From assembly GCA_041661625.1 (NCBI GenBank), contig JBAZUB010000001.1, positions 1 to 64,000 of the forward strand: a DNA stretch of 64,000 bases. The letters run 5' to 3'. Both the position numbers and the translations under genes were made by a program. This DNA is from Patescibacteria group bacterium (GTDB lineage Bacteria; Patescibacteriota; Patescibacteriia; JAHIZJ01). Under the pieces are notes generated by a model, which was not told where the DNA came from, did not search any database, and was given only the letters and a program-made list of their open reading frames with translations. Of the stretch, positions 25,290 through 34,201 are shown in pieces (position 1 is the first letter of the stretch; every line of letters starts with the position of its first letter).

Positions 25290-27598
25290 ACACACCCAAA
25301 ACGAAGAAGAATCAAACAGTAAAAAACGTCCAATACCGCAAGAGCCAAGATGACGCCCGAACCGTGCCGGAGTCAAATGTTATTAATCTCCGGGAAATTG
25401 TTCTGCAAAAGGAAATCGAACGGCTAAAAAACGAGCTGGATCGAAAACAACGCGGCTCGATATTCAGCGGTTTGAAAAAGAAATCCGCGATAGCGCCCGC
25501 CGGTACACGTGCCAGGGCGCCGATTGTGGTATCTCAACCAGCGACTTCGGTTGCGGCACCACCTAAAAAAGTTCGTTCGAGTTGGAAGTTTAGTCTGCCG
25601 CGGTGGCGCATTCGAGGCTACGCCTTGCGATCGGCGTTGGGTTTCGGCGTAGTGGGAGCGTTGTTATTGTTGTTTATTTATGGTTTGTGGGGGTATCAAA
25701 GCCTGCAGGATATGCGCGACCGCGTGGCGGAGATTTCAATCCAGGCTTTTGGCCAGCTGGTTGTAGCTGGCCAGGCGGCCACCCAGAGCGATTACACTCT
25801 GGCCAAAACCCAATTTTCCGAGGCGACAGATACCTTTGCGCTCGCACAACGGGAACTGAATCGATCGGGCAAATCTATCCTGTCGTTATTAAAATACGTG
25901 CCAGTCAAGGGTAAATTGCTCAGCTCGGGTGAGCATCTGTTGTTGGCCGGCCAGGCGATGTCTCTGGCGGGTCAGGATTTGACTCAGATGGTGCAAATGT
26001 TGAACCCGGGCGTAACTCCAAATCAGAGTATCTTGGATGAACGAACGGTGGTTGATCTGCTGGAACAAAGCCAGGAATATATCGAACCGGCCCGGGATAA
26101 AATAAAGCTGGCGGCGGAACATGTGGCCCAGGTGGACGGCGCGGCCTTGCCGGAACAATATCGGGCCGACTTTGCCAGGATTCAGAGCGTTTTGCCGGGA
26201 CTAGCCAAAGACATGGATCAGTTTATTGATTTTAATCAAGTCATGCACCAAGTGCTGGGTGGCACCGGTACGCGCCGCTATTTATTAATATTCCAAAACA
26301 ATCGGGAAATGCGTCCGACCGGAGGCTTTATCGGCAGTATGGCGCTGATCGATGTCGAGCGGGGAGCGATCAAGAAAATTGAGATACCGGGCGGCGGTCC
26401 CTATGACATGCAGGGTCAGCTCAAGGAAAAGGTAATTGCGCCGGCGCCGCTGCATCTGGTAAACCCTAATTGGTATCTTCAGGATGCCAATTGGTTTCCC
26501 GACTGGCCGACTTCGGCTCAGAAAGTCATGTGGTTTTATGAGAAAAGCGGCGGGCCGACGGTGGATGGCGTCATCAGTCTCACGCCTGAAGTTATTACCA
26601 ATTTACTGAAAATCACCGGCTCGATCGATATGCAAGCCAAATATGGCGTTACGATCACCAGCGAAAACTTTATTGACGAAACCTTGAACCAGGTCGAATT
26701 GGTGTACGACAAGACCACCAATAAGCCAAAACAATTTATTGCTGATTTGTTGCCGGAATTATTAAACAAGCTGCTGGCCAGCAACCAGACGGCCTTTTTG
26801 TCGGTATTGGATTCATTGAGTCAATCGCTCGACGGCCGGCAGATGTTGATGTATCTCAATGATCCGACATTAGAAAACCAGGTCAAGAATTTTGGCTGGG
26901 GCGGTGATATCAAGTCAACGGCCGGCGATTACTTGATGGTAGTAAATAGTAATATTAGCGGCGGTAAAACCGACGCGGTGATTGATCAGACCATTGATCA
27001 TGATTTGGAAATTAACACCGATGGGACAGCCACGGCCACGGTAGAAATAACCCGAACCCACACCGGCCAACCGGGCGATACTTGGACCGGGGTTAAGAAT
27101 GTTGATTACCTGCGTCTCTACGTACCGCAGGGTGCTACGCTATTAGAAGCGACCGGTTTCGAACAACCCGATCCCAAACTAATGAAATCACCCAGCCGGG
27201 AATACGCGCCCGATGCTGACTTGGCTAATATTGAAGGTCGGGTGATTATAGATGAGCGTTCTGGCACCAGGATCAATCAGGAATTTGGTAAAACCGTATT
27301 TGGAAACTGGGCGCAGGTGGAGCCTGGCCAAAGCATCAAGCTTAGGCTGGTCTATCGGCTGCCAATCAATTTAAAGCCTGATGGCGTTATTAATCGTGCG
27401 GTGCTCTATAGTCTGTATGTCCAAAAACAATCGGGGTCATTCAATAGCGTCTATCGATCGACCATAAGTTATCCAGAGTCCTGGGCTATTTCAGGCGTAT
27501 GGCCGGATCCCAACGCAGTTCAGGCAGATAATAGTACGTTTCGAATCGATACTGTGTTAAAGGGTGATTATGTTTTCGGTACGGTGTTCGAAAAATAG
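25286..27598 (+). CDS. DUF4012-domain membrane protein
   Basis: 770 aa. A charged cytoplasmic N-terminus with a short coiled coil (VLQKEIERLKNELDRKQ) is followed by one TM (~110-135, LRSALGFGVVGALLLLFIYG) and a long outer region. DUF4012 is recognised by RRYLLIFQNNREMRPTGGFIGSMALI and GPYDMQGQL / WYLQDANWFPDWPTSAQK. DUF4012 proteins often sit in polysaccharide or teichoic-acid-like loci in CPR and Gram-positives; a role in attaching glycan to the envelope (compare LytR-CpsA-Psr) is inference from context. Confidence 0.85.
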   Translation: MNTPKTKKNQTVKNVQYRKSQDDARTVPESNVINLREIVLQKEIERLKNELDRKQRGSIFSGLKKKSAIAPAGTRARAPIVVSQPATSVAAPPKKVRSSWKFSLPRWRIRGYALRSALGFGVVGALLLLFIYGLWGYQSLQDMRDRVAEISIQAFGQLVVAGQAATQSDYTLAKTQFSEATDTFALAQRELNRSGKSILSLLKYVPVKGKLLSSGEHLLLAGQAMSLAGQDLTQMVQMLNPGVTPNQSILDERTVVDLLEQSQEYIEPARDKIKLAAEHVAQVDGAALPEQYRADFARIQSVLPGLAKDMDQFIDFNQVMHQVLGGTGTRRYLLIFQNNREMRPTGGFIGSMALIDVERGAIKKIEIPGGGPYDMQGQLKEKVIAPAPLHLVNPNWYLQDANWFPDWPTSAQKVMWFYEKSGGPTVDGVISLTPEVITNLLKITGSIDMQAKYGVTITSENFIDETLNQVELVYDKTTNKPKQFIADLLPELLNKLLASNQTAFLSVLDSLSQSLDGRQMLMYLNDPTLENQVKNFGWGGDIKSTAGDYLMVVNSNISGGKTDAVIDQTIDHDLEINTDGTATATVEITRTHTGQPGDTWTGVKNVDYLRLYVPQGATLLEATGFEQPDPKLMKSPSREYAPDADLANIEGRVIIDERSGTRINQEFGKTVFGNWAQVEPGQSIKLRLVYRLPINLKPDGVINRAVLYSLYVQKQSGSFNSVYRSTISYPESWAISGVWPDPNAVQADNSTFRIDTVLKGDYVFGTVFEK

Positions 27599-27659
27599 TA
27601 CGACAGAACAAATATATTACGGTTTGTGATGTGTTCGTATATATAAGCAACCACTTATC

Positions 27660-28394
27660 ATGCTGAGAGAACACGAAATAACGGCCGATCCATATTTCCA
27701 AGATCGCCTAAATACAGCCAAAGAACATCGAGTGCTCGCGCGGATCAACTTAGAACGTCTATCATCACACGAAGTTGAGGCCAATTACGAACTACCACAT
27801 CCGGTGATTGAAGGGGAGATCGGGGAAATAGGATGGAGCGAAAAAGCTGTCGATAATATTATTGATGCGGCCAACCGGGGATATATTAATATTGTTAGGC
27901 TAGATGATGAACGGATTCGGATCGAATTACTACCTCTGAAAATCTTACCGGAACAACTTGGCCACGTCACAGAACTTGAAAATCTACAGCGTCATATTGA
28001 TAACGGTGGGGCGGTGTTTGGATCGCCCGAAGAAAAAACCCCCACCTATTTGCAAACTGTAGATTTCGCCGTAGAAGGATATATGGACGACGAAACGGTG
28101 GGGAGAAGGTACGCTAGAGTTTATGTAAATAGCCAGGCGCTTAAGTTGAAACGCAATGTCTTTCTTGACCCGGAAAGTTTGCACGTTACGGATTATGAAT
28201 ACGGATACGCCTTTTGCGTCTACGGCGGAGTGCCAAATACGGCGATTGAACACGCGGACATTATTCAAGCTAGGAAAACTAGACAAGAAAAAGGCAAAAC
28301 CTTACTAACAGACTACGCTGATAGCGAGGTAGATGCGGAACAAATGATGAATAGGGCAAAAGAGCGATTGCGTACGTATATCGAAAGTCTTTGA
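27660..28394 (+). CDS. Uncharacterised soluble protein, 244 aa
   Basis: No family recognised. Acidic, no signal or TM. Residues ~50-130 hold a PHPVIEGEIGEIGWSE segment and a GYINIVRLDDERIRIELLPL strand pair; the C-terminus is helical and charged (YADSEVDAEQMMNRAKERLR). No SD at ATG 27660. Stands alone between DUF4012 and pgeF. Confidence 0.6.
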   Translation: MLREHEITADPYFQDRLNTAKEHRVLARINLERLSSHEVEANYELPHPVIEGEIGEIGWSEKAVDNIIDAANRGYINIVRLDDERIRIELLPLKILPEQLGHVTELENLQRHIDNGGAVFGSPEEKTPTYLQTVDFAVEGYMDDETVGRRYARVYVNSQALKLKRNVFLDPESLHVTDYEYGYAFCVYGGVPNTAIEHADIIQARKTRQEKGKTLLTDYADSEVDAEQMMNRAKERLRTYIESL

Positions 28395-28485
28395 TAATTA
28401 GTCGTCTTAACGAACCGGATATCGAATAGAATATGGCCATCAACCAGAAATAGGAATGATGGTTTTTACTTTTTGGTAGAAATGT

Positions 28486-28491
28486 TATACT
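28486..28491 (+). promoter_or_regulatory. -10 box of the PgeF-like gene, leaderless configuration
   Basis: TATACT followed by exactly 6 nt (TGTGGC) and ATG 28498. No strong -35 seen. Confidence 0.5.
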
Positions 28492-28497
28492 TGTGGC

Positions 28498-29217
28498 ATG
28501 ACTTTATGCTTTAAAAATTTTGAAAAGCAACCAAATATCCGTTACGGCATCACTGAACAATCTGATGGGTCAATGTATTTGTCGGATGATTTTGAGCTGG
28601 GAAAGGCTAATAGAAATAACCGAGCAAAATATTTGGCGCGACATGGATATGATATTAGCAATTTAATCCAGGCTAAGTTGGTTCACGGTAATGATGTAAG
28701 AAACGTAAACTCGATCGATATGTATAAAATAATTAATAACGTTGATGGTTTGATTACCAATGATAGGTATGTTCTACTCGGTCTCACGGCCGCAGACTGT
28801 TTCCCGGTATATTTTTATGATCCCAAGAAAGCAGCCGTTGGCATCGCTCATGCCGGTTGGCGGGGGACAGTGAAAGGCATCATACAAAACGCGGTCAATA
28901 AAATGCAATCAGAGTTTGGCAGCAATCCAAAGAATATTATTGTAGGCATTGGACCAGGCATACGGCCGCGTCATTATTCTATCAAGCTGGAAATAGAAAA
29001 AGAATTTCCCGACTATGCAAAAGAAAATAGGCAGGGAATTACATTTGTGGACCTTCCAAAAATTATCACTCAACAGCTGCTAGATGAGGGTATTGATAAA
29101 AACAACATAAACGATTGTGGCGAGTGCACCTACTGCATGAGCGAAAAGTACTTTTCACATCGACGGGACCAAGTGGATCCATTGGAAACTATGCTGGCTT
29201 ACATAACTATGGTGTAA
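28498..29217 (+). CDS. pgeF: PgeF/YfiH-family multicopper-like purine nucleoside phosphorylase
   Basis: 239 aa. Family members cleave adenosine, inosine or guanosine with phosphate, and some deaminate adenosine; older annotation is laccase domain protein. Motifs: KLVHGNDVRNVN (His), LTAADCFPVYFYD (Cys), GIAHAGWRGTVKGI (His), GIGPGIRPRHYSI and CTYCMSEKYFSHRRD. The Cys/His zinc ligand set is complete. It would complement the AMP phosphorylase operon in purine salvage. Confidence 0.88.
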   Translation: MTLCFKNFEKQPNIRYGITEQSDGSMYLSDDFELGKANRNNRAKYLARHGYDISNLIQAKLVHGNDVRNVNSIDMYKIINNVDGLITNDRYVLLGLTAADCFPVYFYDPKKAAVGIAHAGWRGTVKGIIQNAVNKMQSEFGSNPKNIIVGIGPGIRPRHYSIKLEIEKEFPDYAKENRQGITFVDLPKIITQQLLDEGIDKNNINDCGECTYCMSEKYFSHRRDQVDPLETMLAYITMV

Positions 29218-29223
29218 ATCAGG

Positions 29224-29252
29224 TTGACAAATGTCAAAAAATCTGATATCAT
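29224..29252 (+). promoter_or_regulatory. Promoter of the structured leader / L,D-transpeptidase gene
   Basis: TTGACA (29224-29229), 17-bp spacer, TATCAT (29247-29252). The predicted start near 29259 coincides with the 5' base of the 9-bp closing helix at 29261. Confidence 0.65.
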
Positions 29253-29260
29253 TATAGATA

Positions 29261-29376
29261 GGAACAACAAAAACAAAAACAAAAGAGGGGCTAAGAGTCA
29301 ATCTAGCCTCAAACGGCTTACAAAAAGCCGACTGGGACAGGGCGCTTAGCCCCCATCGTTCCCTCTCTGTTGTTCC
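29261..29376 (+). ncRNA. Structured RNA element (leader or small RNA), unknown class
   Basis: Nested helices: outer P1 GGAACAACA (29261-29269) with TGTTGTTCC (29368-29376), perfect 9 bp; P2 GGGGCTAAG (29287-29295) with CTTAGCCCC (29345-29353), perfect 9 bp; apical P3 CGGCTT (29314-29319) with AAGCCG (29325-29330). P1 and P2 are separated by an A-rich internal loop. P2 encloses an asymmetric multi-base junction like a ligand pocket. No T-run follows. An A5C-repeat tract (C-AAAAA-C-AAAAA-C) at 29268-29284 recurs at 29409-29426, directly before the ATG. I recognise no known riboswitch. Confidence 0.55.
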
Positions 29377-29425
29377 AAAAAGAAAAGTGCCGGGGGTTTA
29401 GTAAAATACAAAAACAAAAACAAAA

Positions 29426-30865
29426 ATGAAGAAGCCATGTTTTGCGTTATTAAGTCTGGGCAGCGTAATTATGTGCGCCGCTTTTTTGTTACCAAAGATG
29501 TCGCTAGCGGCCGGTGTGCGCGAGCCGATGGTGAAAGTAAGCGATCCAAAAACTCTTCAGGCAACCGGTGAGTTTTTAGCTTTTGATAAATCATTTCAGG
29601 GCGGCGGTACGGTGGCGGTTGATGACGTCAATGGCGATGGCCGACCGGAGATTGTCGTCGGTGCTGGGCCGGGTGGATCACCCAGGGTAAATATTTTTCT
29701 AACTGACGGGACATTAATAAAAAGTTTCTTGGCTTACGGTGCCAGCTACACCGGCGGGGTTGAGGTGGCGGCCGGTGATTTGAACGGCGATGGAACAGCG
29801 GAAATAATTGCTGGTACGGGTGCGGGTGGCGGCCCCCAGGTAAAGATATTCAATGCCAGCGGACAGGATATGTTTACGCCGGGATTTTTTGCTTTTGATA
29901 AAAATTACCATGGCGGCATCCATGTCGCAGCTTGTGACTTTGACGGCAACGGTACATCGGAAATCGTCGTCGGCAGCGGCAACGATAGCGATCCGCACGT
30001 ACGCGTATTTGATCGCTTTGGTACAGCGCAGGCGCTGGACTTCCGGCCGTTCTCAAACCAGGATCGCGGCGGAGTATCAGTATCGTGTCTGAATGCTGAT
30101 GGAGGCCGAACAGAAGAATTGATCACAGCTATCCACTTTTATGGAGTAGCGCACGTGAAAGTATATCGTGGTAATAGCGAACGAACAATCATCGGTGACT
30201 TTATAGCCTTCCCAGAATCTTATCGCGGCGGCATAAATGTAGCCGGCGGAGATTTAGACGGAGATGGTTTGGACGAGGTAATAGTATCGGCCAGCCAAAA
30301 TGGCGGTCCGCAAGTTCTCGCATTTGAAGCCTATGGCAAACCGCTGGGTGTGAATTACTTTGCTTATGAATACACATTTAGGGGCGGAGTGAATGTTGCG
30401 GCAGGAGACACCCTGGGATTAGACGGCCCGGATTCGATTATTACTATGCCCGGCAGCCAAGTTGCCGAGGGGCGCACCGACTATCGCAAATATATTGAAA
30501 TTGATTTGTCAGATCAGAGACTAAAATATTTTGAAAACGGCATCAAGGTAGGCGAGCATCAGATCTCCAGCGGGAAACCCGGTATGGACACGCCCACCGG
30601 CACGTTTAAGATTTTTAACAAGCAGACAGTAGCCTACTCAAACAAGTACAAACTATATATGCCCAGCTGGATGCAATTTACGGCGCAGGGTCACGGGTTG
30701 CACGGATTGCCGTATTGGAAAATGAAAAATGGCGGACTATACTATGAGGGGGCGAATCATTTAGGAAGAAAAGTATCGCATGGATGCGTGCGGTCATCGA
30801 TCGCCGATGCGGCCAAGCTGTGGAACTGGGCCGAGAATGGTACAACCGTAATAGTTCATCAGTAG
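29426..30865 (+). CDS. Secreted FG-GAP repeat protein with C-terminal L,D-transpeptidase (YkuD) domain
   Basis: 479 aa. Signal peptide (residues 1-28, ends SLAAG). About residues 35-340 form FG-GAP/VCBS-like beta-propeller repeats (GGTVAVDDVNGDGRPEIVVG; VAAGDLNGDGTAEIIAG), with D-x-N-G-D-G calcium loops. Residues ~352-479 are a YkuD domain: KYIEIDLSDQRLKYFENG, GMDTPTGTF and the catalytic SHGCVR (Cys). YkuD enzymes form 3-3 peptidoglycan crosslinks or attach proteins to peptidoglycan; the propeller may bind the wall or a surface ligand. The leader is highly structured. Confidence 0.9.
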   Translation: MKKPCFALLSLGSVIMCAAFLLPKMSLAAGVREPMVKVSDPKTLQATGEFLAFDKSFQGGGTVAVDDVNGDGRPEIVVGAGPGGSPRVNIFLTDGTLIKSFLAYGASYTGGVEVAAGDLNGDGTAEIIAGTGAGGGPQVKIFNASGQDMFTPGFFAFDKNYHGGIHVAACDFDGNGTSEIVVGSGNDSDPHVRVFDRFGTAQALDFRPFSNQDRGGVSVSCLNADGGRTEELITAIHFYGVAHVKVYRGNSERTIIGDFIAFPESYRGGINVAGGDLDGDGLDEVIVSASQNGGPQVLAFEAYGKPLGVNYFAYEYTFRGGVNVAAGDTLGLDGPDSIITMPGSQVAEGRTDYRKYIEIDLSDQRLKYFENGIKVGEHQISSGKPGMDTPTGTFKIFNKQTVAYSNKYKLYMPSWMQFTAQGHGLHGLPYWKMKNGGLYYEGANHLGRKVSHGCVRSSIADAAKLWNWAENGTTVIVHQ

Positions 30866-30893
30866 TCGCAGATAAAATATAGCGCTCTTTCGG

Positions 30894-30918
30894 AGCCGGT
30901 AGCAGCCACCGGCTTTTT
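30894..30918 (+). terminator. Intrinsic terminator after the L,D-transpeptidase gene
   Basis: AGCCGGT (30894-30900) with ACCGGCT (30908-30914), 7-nt loop, then TTTTTAGTTT. Confidence 0.85.
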
Positions 30919-31024
30919 AGTTTACTCGGCTGATAATAAAACCGACAAAAAAACAAACGCTCGGCTACTTGCCAAAAATGCTAGAAAATGGTAAAAATGA
31001 AACAGAGATATTTAATTACCAAAT

Positions 31025-31594
31025 ATGAATCAACCTAGCGCAAAAACAAGTCTAAACACCCGCTCTATCTGGGGGATATTCATTGTAATCATCGGCCTAT
31101 TGTTTCTTCTGCAAGAACTGGGTTTGAACATACAAGCCGGGAAATTTTGGCCGGTTGTACTGCTGATACCGGGGTTGGCTTTTTGGACAATGTTTTTCTC
31201 GCGGCGCCAGCATAAGGGCATGGAGGGGGTATTGATACCCGGAACCATATTGACGGTACTGGGTGCGTATTTTATGTTTGAGTCTTTGACTGACTATACC
31301 ACCAGCGGGGAAACATCATTTATCTACACGCTGGCCGTAAGTTTGGCTTTTTTTGCCGCCTATCATTTTGGCGACCGATCGCGTGGATACTTAATACCAG
31401 CTTGGATACTGTTGGGTGTAAGCGTGTTAATTCTCATGTCGGTCGCGGCCAGGCGGGAGGTTTGGCCGGTGATATTGATTTTAGTCGGTCTCTGGCTGAT
31501 TGTCCGGCCTAATCGCGGATCGAAGCATAACGAAAGTCAATCGACGTCCGAACAGCCGGCAAATCATGATCAAGCAGCCGATCATCAAACGTAA
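31025..31594 (+). CDS. LiaI/LiaF-TM-like (DUF5668) membrane protein
   Basis: 189 aa. Four to five TMs built from the short GIFIVIIGLLFLLQELGLN and FWPVVLLIPGLAFW pattern typical of DUF5668/LiaI-like modules, repeated near 145-165 (WPVILILVGLWLIVRP). A polar C-terminal tail is rich in Gln/His/Asn. Envelope-stress sensing is known for LiaF relatives; here function is unknown. A shorter relative is at 42266. Confidence 0.75.
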   Translation: MNQPSAKTSLNTRSIWGIFIVIIGLLFLLQELGLNIQAGKFWPVVLLIPGLAFWTMFFSRRQHKGMEGVLIPGTILTVLGAYFMFESLTDYTTSGETSFIYTLAVSLAFFAAYHFGDRSRGYLIPAWILLGVSVLILMSVAARREVWPVILILVGLWLIVRPNRGSKHNESQSTSEQPANHDQAADHQT

Positions 31595-31614
31595 TATTAT
31601 TAATTACCATACAT

Positions 31615-33480
31615 ATGAAACTTCACGCCCTATCCAACAAAAATAGAGTAGCCCTGGCAATAAATGTCATCACATTGTTGTTGGTCAACGCTGGCGGAGT
31701 TGGTTTATTCTTGACGCCAACAATGGCACAAGCAGGTGTTTCGAAAATATGGTTAACTGCAAATGGATGCGGTCCAAAAAGTGACAAGGTAGATTATGCT
31801 GATGTTGCGAATCGGATTTTTGTGAATGGCGAGTCATTCTCAGCGGGTGATATGAATTGGAGTGTTGCCGGACAAATCGAATCGGGCGATGCTAATATCG
31901 TGGTAAAAAACGGTGTCTATACGGTTGATGCTACCGGCACATTTTGCTTTAGAGTTTATAAGGTGAACACCGATGATTGGGGAAAATATAACGTGACGTT
32001 TGGAAGCGAAACGGAGGCGTATCAAGTTAATCCCTATGTTACCGGGTATGTATATATTGATCCGAATGCCGACAATAATTATATCGGCGGTATTAGCTGG
32101 GAAGTAAAAGCTACAAAGGGCAGCGATACAATAACAACTAATGCGGACAGCAATGGCGCATATGTAATTAGCTTGCCACACAGTGATGGTAATTGGGCCG
32201 TTAGTGAAACGTTGCGACCTGGTTGGACACAAATATTACCGCAGGCTCCGGATTCATATAGCATCTCTGTCGATAGTCATACTAAAGTCATCGCAAACAA
32301 TGATTTTAAAAATAAGTTTACCGCGGTAGTCAGACAATCTCCCGACATGAACGGAGATGGCGTAGTAGATCTTCTCGACCTGATAATAATCGGAGATTCA
32401 TATCTTAAACATGCTGGTGACGCAGGCTTCGACTCGCGAGCCGATTTGGATCAAGATGGTTACGTCAGTGAGATAGATAAAGCGTCGTTTGGCATGGCAT
32501 TTAACGACCCGGCTTGGTGGGCGGCCTACTCGGTAAATAGTAAGACAAAAACCGATTCGAATCCCGATGAAAATATTATTAAACCACTAGAACCAGTCGT
32601 GGTAGCGCCATTGCTTACTCAAACGGTCACGAACGATGCAACAACCTTCTTGAAACCTGGCGGATTAGTCAATTATACCGCCACGATAAAAAATACCGGC
32701 AATGCTGCAGCGCAGAATGTTAAGGTTATAGCAACATTACCAAGCGGTCTTTTCTTCACAGATTCACTGGGAACGGAGAAAACATTAACTTCCGGTGGAG
32801 CGCTGGGGCCGAATGATACCATGACTCTGAAATATCAAGGGACTATAAAAAACGACGCTATTAATGGTATATACAAAGACACGCTAACAGTTACTGCTGA
32901 TAATCATACTATGCTTAACGGAGGCTCTTCAGTGGAGGTGCGTCTGCCTGAGGTGGTGCTGCCAAATACCACCACCCTAGACGTCGCGCTCCAATCAAAT
33001 GTGACATTTGTCAATCCAGGCGATGCCATAAAATATACGGTAATAGTGACAAACACCGGCGCTGCACCGGCGGTTGATGTGCGCTTGAGAATGACATTAC
33101 CGGACGGGCAGACTTTCGTAGAAACCGGCTCGGCTGAACGGGAGTGGGCATTGGGTAATATTGCGGTAGGAAATAAAGTTACCACTACAGTTGACGGGAT
33201 TGTATCGGAAACAGCTGCCGCCGGTATTGGTAAGGCGTCAGCTGTAGCCACCTCGGTTAGTATTAGTTCCGCTGTAGCAGCATTTATCAATATCGAGGTA
33301 AAGGCACCACAAGTATTAGGTGCCGAAACAGGCCCTACGGATACGGTTGAAACATTGGCTGCGACCGGAATTGGCTGGGCGGACTATGTCTTGCTTATGG
33401 CCATTGGAATGTTATGGCTGGGTTCGGGGATATACTGGTATCGGCTGCGGCAAAAAATAAATCATGCCACGGGTAAATAA
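31615..33480 (+). CDS. Cell-surface protein with dockerin-like and DUF11 domains and C-terminal sorting signal
   Basis: 621 aa. N-terminal signal peptide (~12-41, ends MAQAG), a beta domain, an SdrD-like B repeat (VYIDPNADNNYIGGISW), a dockerin-like pair of calcium loops (~243-302: DMNGDGVVDLLDL and DLDQDGYVSEIDKAS), and two DUF11 repeats (~335-560: GGLVNYTATIKNTGNAAAQN; GDAIKYTVIVTNTGAAPAVD). The end is a sorting signal: ETLAATGIG, a hydrophobic helix and the basic tail RLRQK. LAATG is a plausible sortase motif of the LPxTG kind, and a sortase gene overlaps its 3' end. It likely displays on the wall and may bind a cohesin-like partner. Confidence 0.85.
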   Translation: MKLHALSNKNRVALAINVITLLLVNAGGVGLFLTPTMAQAGVSKIWLTANGCGPKSDKVDYADVANRIFVNGESFSAGDMNWSVAGQIESGDANIVVKNGVYTVDATGTFCFRVYKVNTDDWGKYNVTFGSETEAYQVNPYVTGYVYIDPNADNNYIGGISWEVKATKGSDTITTNADSNGAYVISLPHSDGNWAVSETLRPGWTQILPQAPDSYSISVDSHTKVIANNDFKNKFTAVVRQSPDMNGDGVVDLLDLIIIGDSYLKHAGDAGFDSRADLDQDGYVSEIDKASFGMAFNDPAWWAAYSVNSKTKTDSNPDENIIKPLEPVVVAPLLTQTVTNDATTFLKPGGLVNYTATIKNTGNAAAQNVKVIATLPSGLFFTDSLGTEKTLTSGGALGPNDTMTLKYQGTIKNDAINGIYKDTLTVTADNHTMLNGGSSVEVRLPEVVLPNTTTLDVALQSNVTFVNPGDAIKYTVIVTNTGAAPAVDVRLRMTLPDGQTFVETGSAEREWALGNIAVGNKVTTTVDGIVSETAAAGIGKASAVATSVSISSAVAAFINIEVKAPQVLGAETGPTDTVETLAATGIGWADYVLLMAIGMLWLGSGIYWYRLRQKINHATGK

Positions 33481-34138
33481 ACCCACTAGACAAACGGTCA
33501 AAAAAGTTCGGCGCGCCAACGTCCGAAGCCGAGTGGCAGCGGTTCAAAAACGCCAGAATATTTTATCGGTTAGGTTTGGCTACGGATTGATTGCGCTTGC
33601 CGCTTTGGCCGGGGTATTGTTGGCTTACCCGTATGTCAAAAGTTGGAGCTGGTCAGCGGGCGAGGTTAGCTCCGTGTCACCCCACGTGGTAAATAACGGA
33701 TCTGATTCTACTACCAAACAACTCACTGATGAGAACAGGCTGTTAATACCATCAATCGGGGTCGATACGCCGATTATCGAAGGTCCAAACGAGTCGGCAC
33801 TCAACCAGGGTGCTTGGCGCATACCCAAAACCTCCACGCCGGATCAGGGCGGTAATACAGTAATTAGCGGCCATCGGTTCAAATATTTGCCGCCCAACAA
33901 CACCACATTTTATTTGCTGGATAAATTGCAGCCAGGTGATGCGATCCAGGTGCAATGGGCAGCCAAGCTGTATAATTATCAGGTAACCGGATCACGCGAA
34001 GTGAAACCCGAACAAGTTGAAATCTTAGACAATACCAACGATGACCGGTTAACGCTCTTTACCTGTACGCCGATATTATCAACGGCGCGTCGGCTGGTGG
34101 TAACTGCCAAGCTGGTGAACATTGCAAATGGCGCGTGA
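33464..34138 (+). CDS. Sortase (class D/E-like transpeptidase)
   Basis: 224 aa. Basic N-terminus, one TM (~40-58), then the sortase barrel: LLIPSIGVDTPIIEG, GNTVISGHRF (catalytic His), RLTLFTCTP (TLxTC, catalytic Cys) and STARRLVVTAKL (Arg). Cleaves a sorting motif and attaches the protein to the wall. It overlaps the surface-protein gene by 17 bases, so LAATG in that protein is the probable substrate. No other sortase is in the window. Confidence 0.92.
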   Translation: MPRVNKPTRQTVKKVRRANVRSRVAAVQKRQNILSVRFGYGLIALAALAGVLLAYPYVKSWSWSAGEVSSVSPHVVNNGSDSTTKQLTDENRLLIPSIGVDTPIIEGPNESALNQGAWRIPKTSTPDQGGNTVISGHRFKYLPPNNTTFYLLDKLQPGDAIQVQWAAKLYNYQVTGSREVKPEQVEILDNTNDDRLTLFTCTPILSTARRLVVTAKLVNIANGA

Positions 34139-34143
34139 AGTCG

Positions 34144-34172
34144 TTGACAAAATAGCAATTTTGAGATATGAT
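34144..34172 (+). promoter_or_regulatory. Promoter of the CAP-domain gene
   Basis: TTGACA (34144-34149), 17-bp spacer, TATGAT (34167-34172), about 30 bases before ATG 34202. Confidence 0.7.
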
Positions 34173-34201
34173 TCGGCATTGGACAGCCAAGTTCAAAAAA
34201 T

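Noticed and set aside
29261..29376. Assignment of the structured RNA to a named riboswitch, 6S RNA or SRP RNA
   Set aside because: None of the conserved sequence blocks I know for those classes is present.
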